Origin: Campylobacterales bacterium
GTDB lineage: Bacteria > Campylobacterota > Campylobacteria > Campylobacterales > QNZT01
Direction of reading: 5' to 3'
NCBI GenBank assembly: GCA_026994915.1
Contig: JALWPY010000169.1
Span: 1 to 41,228 of the forward strand
Length of the DNA stretch: 41,228 bases
The position numbers and the translations under genes were made by a program. Below, one piece after another: positions 36,410 to 41,228 of this stretch (position 1 is its first letter; every line of letters begins with the position of its first letter). The notes beneath the pieces were generated by a model that was given only the letters and a program-made list of their open reading frames with translations, searched no databases and had not been told where the DNA came from.

Positions 36410-37714
36410 TTATCTATTAAATTTTTCTTTGATAACAGATCTAACTACTTCCCTGTCATCAAAGGGTATCTTTTCACTGCCTATTTCCATATACGTTTCA
36501 TCCCCCTTGCCCAAAACCAGCAGAATCTCTTCCTCTTCAAGTTCATCGATCGCTGTTTTAATCGCCGTGTAGCGATCTGGAATGATCCTAACGTTCTCTT
36601 TTTTCTCGATACCGGCATAGATATCTTCAATAATCTGTATCGGTACTTCGTCTCTTGGATTGTCATTGGTGAGATAAATCTTTTTACCGTAGCGATTGGC
36701 CACTCTGCCCATATGTACACGCTTCGAACGGTCACGATTACCACCCGCACCAAAAACCACAGAGAGCTTCTTCTCTTTCAGAGAATCGAGAACCTTATCC
36801 ATACCATCCGGGGTATGGGCAAAATCGACAATGACCAACGGTCTCTCACTGACCACTTCCATCCTGCCACTCACACCACCAAACGATTCCACAGCCTGAG
36901 CAATCTCTTTCAGGCTGTGATCTGTCAGGAGTTTCACAGCACCCATTGCCGCTGTAATATTGTATAGATTGAAAAAGCCGTAAAGTGGTGAAAAGAACTC
37001 TTCCTGTGTCTCAAAGTGTTTGATCGCTGCTGTCAAACCGTCATTGAGAGAATAAGCGACTATATTAAACGATGCCGGTACATCGAGTGCATATGTATAG
37101 GCGTTTTTAGTATTGAAATCTATCTTTTTGGCGTCTTTGTTTATCAACTTGAGAGTATCATCACTGAAAAAACTGCTTTTAACCCGCCAATACTCTTCGA
37201 AACTGCCATGATAATCCAGATGATCCTGTGTGATATTGGTAAAGAGCTTTAGCGCAAACTTCAGACTTTCAATACGTTTTTGTGCAATCGCATGCGAACT
37301 GACTTCCATCACGAAGTATTTTGCCCCTGCTCTTTTTGCCAGTGCCATATTGTATAGTGTCTTTAAAATCGGAGGGGTTGTATGTGTTTTCCCCTCAATG
37401 CGTTCATCGTTAATCAGCAAGCCACGCGTTCCCTGAAAAGCCGCTTTTTCTTCCAGATCAAGCAGTATCGAATAGATAGCAGCTGCAGTCGTTGTTTTGC
37501 CATTTGTACCTGTCACCCCGACAATTTTCAGATCTCTGACACCATAAATATCTTGTAAAATTGCAGGGGATATGATCGCTGCAGCACCACGTGACTTCGC
37601 ATCTTCCAGATAGTTCTTGTTCTGCTCGGTAAGTAAAAATGCACACTTTGCATCACACTCTGCTGAGTTATCGGTAATAAACGGTATATTTTTGTAATTG
37701 AGGGTATATTTCAA
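36410..37714 (-). CDS. murE: UDP-MurNAc-L-Ala-D-Glu:meso-diaminopimelate ligase
   Basis: 434 residues, somewhat shorter than E. coli MurE. P-loop GVTGTNGKTTT (66-76), the EVSSHA motif, the lysine-containing ADP-binding region and DNPR (351-354), which marks meso-diaminopimelate rather than lysine specificity. It adds the third amino acid of the peptidoglycan stem in the cytoplasm. The N-terminal domain is reduced, as seen in other Campylobacterota. Three bases after the TPR gene. Confidence 0.96.
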   Translation of the reverse strand: MKYTLNYKNIPFITDNSAECDAKCAFLLTEQNKNYLEDAKSRGAAAIISPAILQDIYGVRDLKIVGVTGTNGKTTTAAAIYSILLDLEEKAAFQGTRGLLINDERIEGKTHTTPPILKTLYNMALAKRAGAKYFVMEVSSHAIAQKRIESLKFALKLFTNITQDHLDYHGSFEEYWRVKSSFFSDDTLKLINKDAKKIDFNTKNAYTYALDVPASFNIVAYSLNDGLTAAIKHFETQEEFFSPLYGFFNLYNITAAMGAVKLLTDHSLKEIAQAVESFGGVSGRMEVVSERPLVIVDFAHTPDGMDKVLDSLKEKKLSVVFGAGGNRDRSKRVHMGRVANRYGKKIYLTNDNPRDEVPIQIIEDIYAGIEKKENVRIIPDRYTAIKTAIDELEEEEILLVLGKGDETYMEIGSEKIPFDDREVVRSVIKEKFNR

Positions 37715-37717
37715 ATT

Positions 37718-38287
37718 TCAGATACTTTCCAGTCTTTTGAGCAGTTCGTAAAAGTAAGCGTCATCAGGATAGAGCATGAGGGCATTTTCAATATAGTTAT
37801 ATGCCATCTGTTCAAATCCATTTTCCATCAGAAGGCCGATCAATTCAACAAAATCTTCCTTCCGGGAGATAATAATCTTACTGCTGAAAATAAGATCTTC
37901 AATCGCTTCTCTTGCATTTTCCCGACTTGTGATATGAGCTATGAATTCATGAAAGAGAATTCCCTCTTCTATGTTATTCAGTCGGTTTTCGATCAGATCC
38001 ATAAATTGATCGATGCTGTTGCTCTCCTGATCGACATTTTCGATCAGTTTCTCTATCGTCTCTTCCGCATCCTCGGTACCGACAGCTTTAGTGACTTCAT
38101 AATATTCAAAAAGTGCGATCGCTTCATCCTCTTTTTCAAAAGCAAGGTCCGCAAGTAAAGCACCTATTTTAGCCTCTTTGTCATCTGGTACTTCTTTAAG
38201 CGCAAGGGAGTAGTTCAACAGTGCACTCTTGAAGTCTCTTTGAAAAAAACTGTTATTTCCTAACTCTTTATATCTGTTCATATTCAA
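37718..38287 (-). CDS. Tetratricopeptide-like hypothetical protein
   Basis: 189 residues, acidic and helical. Residues 4-40 (YKELGNNSFFQRDFKSALLNYSLALKEVPDD in two pieces: GNNSFFQRDFKSALLNYSLA, then LKEVPDD) form one clear TPR, and the C-terminus another partial one (YIENALMLYPDDAYFYELL). It is cytosolic, with no signal peptide. Function unknown; it probably binds a partner protein. The TTG at 38287 overlaps the nifU stop (TTGA); an ATG two codons later is equally possible. It precedes murE by three bases. Confidence 0.8.
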   Translation of the reverse strand: MNMNRYKELGNNSFFQRDFKSALLNYSLALKEVPDDKEAKIGALLADLAFEKEDEAIALFEYYEVTKAVGTEDAEETIEKLIENVDQESNSIDQFMDLIENRLNNIEEGILFHEFIAHITSRENAREAIEDLIFSSKIIISRKEDFVELIGLLMENGFEQMAYNYIENALMLYPDDAYFYELLKRLESI

Positions 38288-38568
38288 CTTTTTGCGATCT
38301 CTTCCATCATGTGTTCCATCCCCTCTGCAAGATTGATTACTTCCAATTCAGGATGGATATCCATTCGCAATTGTCTCTCAATACCATACTTTAATGTCTG
38401 GTTACTGGCAGAACACCCTACACAGGCACCCTGCAGTTGCACAAAGACTTTGCCATTTTTTACACCAAGCAATTTCATACCGCCACCATCCAGTGCAAGC
38501 ATAGGTTTAACTTTTTCGATTGATTGCTCGACAGCAGGTAACAGCTCTTCGTCTGTAAACGGTATCAT
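38284..38568 (-). CDS. NifU-like C-terminal domain protein (Nfu-type Fe-S carrier)
   Basis: 94 residues, a lone Nfu domain. Conserved LALDGGGMKLL (25-35) and the cluster-binding C49xxC52 in GACVGCSAS are present. It carries or delivers [4Fe-4S] or [2Fe-2S] clusters. It is the first gene of the operon that includes a [2Fe-2S] ferredoxin and, in other Campylobacterota, lies next to murE. Confidence 0.92.
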   Translation of the reverse strand: MIPFTDEELLPAVEQSIEKVKPMLALDGGGMKLLGVKNGKVFVQLQGACVGCSASNQTLKYGIERQLRMDIHPELEVINLAEGMEHMMEEIAKS

Positions 38569-38628
38569 CTATATTCCTTAAAGATATCTGTTTATGTACA
38601 TACTTCATATGCACATCAGTTAATATAA

Positions 38629-38637
38629 ATTGTAGCA
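38629..38637 (-). promoter_or_regulatory. Extended -10 promoter of the nifU-tkt operon
   Basis: On the minus strand TGCTACAAT is an extended -10 (TGnTACAAT), preceded by an A/T-rich AAACAATTTT run and located about 60 bases before the nifU-like start. No clear -35. Confidence 0.45.
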
Positions 38638-38680
38638 AAAATTGTTTAATAGAAGAGTAACAGGTGGATTTTTATTGGAG

Positions 38681-38707
38681 AAAGAGAGAGGCGCGTAACG
38701 CCATCTC
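38681..38707 (-). terminator. Terminator of the alpha ribosomal operon
   Basis: Eight bases after the rplQ stop, GAGA-T-GGCG and CGCC-TCTC pair (one bulged base, loop TTACG) and are followed by TTTCTCC on the minus strand. A plausible intrinsic terminator with a short U-run. Confidence 0.55.
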
Positions 38708-38714
38708 CCAACTT

Positions 38715-39065
38715 TTATACGAGTTCGATAAATGCCATTTCAGCAGCATCTCCGCGTCTGATTCTGGTACGGATGATTCTGGTATAACCACCCTTTCTCT
38801 CTTTATATTTCGGTGCAATTTCATTGACAAGCTTTTTGGTGCTCTCTTTGTCTTGCAGTGCAGCAAATACTGCTCTGTGAGCATTGAAATCACCAACGCG
38901 AGCTTTAGTAATCAGCTTTTCAAAATAACTTCGTAACTCTTTTGCTTTTGGCAATGTGGTTTCGATTTTACCACTGTTAATCAAAGCGATAGAGAGATTT
39001 TTCAAAAGCGCTTTTCTATGGCTTGAAGTTCTCCCCAGTTTTCTATATCCATGTTTATGTCTCAT
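38715..39065 (-). CDS. rplQ: 50S ribosomal protein L17
   Basis: 116 residues beginning [20 protein letters not shown], the invariant L17 start, with the conserved [21 protein letters not shown] segment ([19 protein letters not shown]). Last gene of the alpha operon, one base after the rpoA stop. It lies around the peptide-exit side of the large subunit. Confidence 0.98.
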   Translation of the reverse strand: MRHKHGYRKLGRTSSHRKALLKNLSIALINSGKIETTLPKAKELRSYFEKLITKARVGDFNAHRAVFAALQDKESTKKLVNEIAPKYKERKGGYTRIIRTRIRRGDAAEMAFIELV

Positions 39066-39066
39066 G

Positions 39067-40080
39067 TTACACTTCCCCAGTTTCTGTTTTTAATTCTTCT
39101 AATTTTTTCTTCAATACCGACAGGAATTCATCATCAAACTTATATCCTACCGGGAAACCTATAGACTCCAGTTTACTGGTAATCTCTTCAAAGGATTTCT
39201 TCCCAAGATTCTTCAGCCCTTTCAATTCTGCTTCACTCATCATAGAGAGTTCTGCAACGTGTTTGATATTCGCACGATCCAGGCAGTTGAAACTTCTGGC
39301 ACTGAGTCCCAGATCTTCTACATTTTGCAGAAGTTTCTTCATCTCTGCCGAATTGGCATAGTCATCCTGCGGAATTGAAACATCTATATCGATCGCTTTA
39401 GAGAAGATAGAGATCTGTTCATTCAAAGCTTCGATCGCTTCTTTAAATGCCTGTACAGGAGGAATTTGCCCATCTGTCTCGATGTCGAATACGATCTTTT
39501 CAAAAGTAGGATCATCTTCCACAAGCATGTTTTCGATGTTGTAAACTGCTTTTCTGACCGGCGTAAAGAAGGCATCGATACCGATATACTCTTCAGCAAT
39601 ATTTTCTCTCAACTCTTCACTTGGAACGTAACCTATACCTTTTTCAATGACGATTGAGAAACTCACTTCCGCATCTTCATTGATTGTCGCAAGATGAACG
39701 TCAGGCGTTACAACTTCGACCAGATCACTTTCAAGATCACTGCATTTGATCTCTTTGTATCCTGTAAAATGATAATTCACTTCTGCTTTGTTGGATTCAT
39801 CCTTGATTTTAAAACGAACATTTTTTAGATTCAGGATAAACAACGAAACATCTTCGAGCATACCTCTTACAGAGTCAAACTCATGTTTCACGCCCTCGAT
39901 CTTGAGTGCGGTAACTGCATATCCAGCTGAAGAGCCGAGCAGCAGACGACGCAGCGGGTGCGCAACTGTCACTGCAAACCCGCTTTGAAAAGGATAAGTA
40001 TAGATCTTTACCCTGTTTTCGTCCACTTTTTCGATCTCGATCTCATGTGGCATATACAAAGATGTAGTAATCTTTTTCAT
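39067..40080 (-). CDS. rpoA: DNA-directed RNA polymerase subunit alpha
   Basis: 337 residues. The N-terminal domain (to about 235) has [21 protein letters not shown], the dimerisation/beta-contact region; the C-terminal domain (about 255-320) carries [19 protein letters not shown] and [16 protein letters not shown], which bind UP elements and activators. It begins [18 protein letters not shown]. Start and position between rpsD and rplQ are canonical. Confidence 0.98.
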   Translation of the reverse strand: MKKITTSLYMPHEIEIEKVDENRVKIYTYPFQSGFAVTVAHPLRRLLLGSSAGYAVTALKIEGVKHEFDSVRGMLEDVSLFILNLKNVRFKIKDESNKAEVNYHFTGYKEIKCSDLESDLVEVVTPDVHLATINEDAEVSFSIVIEKGIGYVPSEELRENIAEEYIGIDAFFTPVRKAVYNIENMLVEDDPTFEKIVFDIETDGQIPPVQAFKEAIEALNEQISIFSKAIDIDVSIPQDDYANSAEMKKLLQNVEDLGLSARSFNCLDRANIKHVAELSMMSEAELKGLKNLGKKSFEEITSKLESIGFPVGYKFDDEFLSVLKKKLEELKTETGEV

Positions 40081-40095
40081 CTTTTTCCCTTATGC

Positions 40096-40722
40096 TTATT
40101 TAGAGTAAAGCTCTACGATGAGTCTCTCTTCTACTGGTATGACGACTTCTTCTCTTTCTGGCAATCTTGTAAAGATACCGAATTTCTTCTCAACATCAAC
40201 ATCCACCCATGGTACGATTCCAGTCTGAGCTGTCAATTCACCCGCTCTGACAATCTGAGGATTGTTTTTGGATTTTTCTTTGACTTCAATCTTCTGTCCA
40301 GGCTTGACACGATAAGATGGAATATCCACTTTTTTGCCATCTACCAGGATGTGACCATGCGTCACCAGTTGTCTTGCAAAACTTCTTGTCGTAGCAAAGC
40401 CCATTCTGTAGACAGCATTGTCAAGACGTCTCTCAAGCAGCGTAATCAGGTTTGCACCTGTGTTGCCTTCCATTCTGTTAGCGTCGGAGAAGAGTCTTCT
40501 AAACTGTTTTTCACTGACACCGTACATGAACTTCGCTTTCTGTTTTTCACGCAGCTGTGTACCGTACTCACTCACTTTTGTTCTTCTTTGACCATGTTGT
40601 CCTGGAGGGTAAGGTCGCTTGTCGAGTGCACTTTTACCTGCCAGTCTTCTCTCACCTTTCAGTGCGAGTGAAACGCCGAGTCTTCTTTCAATTTTTTCTA
40701 CTGGTCCTCTATATCTTGCCAT
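40096..40722 (-). CDS. rpsD: 30S ribosomal protein S4
   Basis: 208 residues. [19 protein letters not shown] opening and the S4 RNA-binding domain ([21 protein letters not shown] in part: [20 protein letters not shown], then [13 protein letters not shown]). No cysteines occur in the N-terminal region, so it is the zinc-independent form. It nucleates 16S rRNA 5'-domain assembly and in many bacteria represses its own operon. Confidence 0.98.
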   Translation of the reverse strand: MARYRGPVEKIERRLGVSLALKGERRLAGKSALDKRPYPPGQHGQRRTKVSEYGTQLREKQKAKFMYGVSEKQFRRLFSDANRMEGNTGANLITLLERRLDNAVYRMGFATTRSFARQLVTHGHILVDGKKVDIPSYRVKPGQKIEVKEKSKNNPQIVRAGELTAQTGIVPWVDVDVEKKFGIFTRLPEREEVVIPVEERLIVELYSK

Positions 40723-40731
40723 CTCTTACCC

Positions 40732-41124
40732 CTACACTCTTCTTCTTTTTGGAGGTCTGCAACCATTGTGAGGCAATGGTGTAACATCCTTCAAAAACAG
40801 TACTTTGATGCCTTCGATCGCACCGACACTTTTCACCGCTGTTTCACGACCGGATCCCGGTCCCTGTACTTTGATACCAACCTCTTTGATCCCATGTTCC
40901 ATCGCTTTGGCCATAGCATCTTCAACAGCTTGCTGTGCAGCATAAGGAGTAGATTTTTTACTTCCTTTGAAGCCCAGTCCACCAGCACTGCTCCATGCAA
41001 TCGCATTGCCCATTTCATCTGTGATTGTGATCATCGTGTTGTTAAATGTAGCAGCGATATGTACGATACCTCTTGCTATATTTTTCTTAACTACTTTTTT
41101 TCTTGTAACTTTTCTTTTTGCCAT
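40732..41124 (-). CDS. rpsK: 30S ribosomal protein S11
   Basis: 130 residues starting [19 protein letters not shown]. Two ATGs are adjacent; I chose the second (41124) because GGAG sits seven bases before it and the family usually begins with [30 protein letters not shown] and the C-terminal [13 protein letters not shown]-type tail ([15 protein letters not shown]) are invariant. Platform protein of the small subunit. Confidence 0.98.
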   Translation of the reverse strand: MAKRKVTRKKVVKKNIARGIVHIAATFNNTMITITDEMGNAIAWSSAGGLGFKGSKKSTPYAAQQAVEDAMAKAMEHGIKEVGIKVQGPGSGRETAVKSVGAIEGIKVLFLKDVTPLPHNGCRPPKRRRV

Positions 41125-41136
41125 CATCTCGCTCCG

Positions 41137-41228
41137 TTACTTAGCTGCTGAACCGACAGTCTTTTTACGACCTTTTCTGGTTCTTGCATTTGTTTTTGTT
41201 TTTTGACCACGTACAGGAAGTCCACGTC
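41137..41228 (-). CDS. rpsM: 30S ribosomal protein S13, partial (C-terminus)
   Basis: Only the last 29 full codons and the stop lie in the window; the 5' part is beyond the edge. The readable residues, RGLPVRGQKTKTNARTRKG followed by RKKTVGSAAK, are the conserved basic S13 tail that contacts the P-site tRNA. Position before rpsK matches the alpha operon. Confidence 0.97.
   Translation of the reverse strand, partial: RGLPVRGQKTKTNARTRKGRKKTVGSAAK

Overview
This window comes from a member of the Campylobacterota (Epsilonproteobacteria). The evidence is the gene order and protein types: ftsW divergent from flgB-flgC-fliE-ftsI, the hisZ-like/purA/fliJ-like/MgtE_N-like run, a class 1B SpeD, a short DNPR-type MurE and an S4 without zinc-binding cysteines. 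The sequence alone does not fix the genus. Base composition is moderately GC-rich from 1 to about 12.5 kb and visibly lower afterwards, with very AT-rich spacers at the polysaccharide locus.

Layout. Positions 1-6249 hold a tightly overlapping minus-strand run transcribed alaS -> CopD-like membrane protein -> speD -> maf -> bioF-like -> ABC ATPase -> a secreted VWA-like protein cut by the window edge. Positions 6250-6616 are non-coding and carry a 274-bp element with 35-bp terminal inverted repeats and two internal hairpins whose loops are exact reverse complements. murG and ftsW follow on the minus strand. Divergent from ftsW, a sigma-54 promoter drives flgB, flgC, fliE and perhaps ftsI. This flagellar operon is interrupted between flgB and flgC by two long hairpins that share a loop motif in opposite orientations. 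rplM-rpsI and a PqiA-like membrane protein come next on the plus strand.

From 14309 to the end everything is on the minus strand. hisZ-purA-fliJ-like-motE-like and DUF507-carA form one block. Positions 19248-32210 are an exopolysaccharide/capsule locus with a WecA-like initiating transferase, a Wzc-like BY-kinase copolymerase, a Wza-like exporter, a heparinase-type lyase, two glycosyltransferases, a Wzy-like polymerase and wecC, wecB and galE. It can supply UDP-ManNAcA and UDP-Gal/GalNAc for a Wzy-dependent polymer; no Wzx flippase lies in the window. Then comes one long housekeeping operon, nifU-TPR-murE-ferredoxin-panD-ybaB-ispA-tkt, with a clear terminator after tkt. The window closes with the alpha ribosomal operon (rpsM partial, rpsK, rpsD, rpoA, rplQ).

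The most unusual signal is non-coding. There are two independent pairs of hairpins (6361-6517 and 9432-9669). Within each pair a loop motif is conserved in inverted orientation, while the stem sequences differ but stay base-paired. This looks like an undescribed REPIN-like or kissing-loop repeat type, though other origins are possible. No tRNA, rRNA, CRISPR array, transposase or prophage gene was found.
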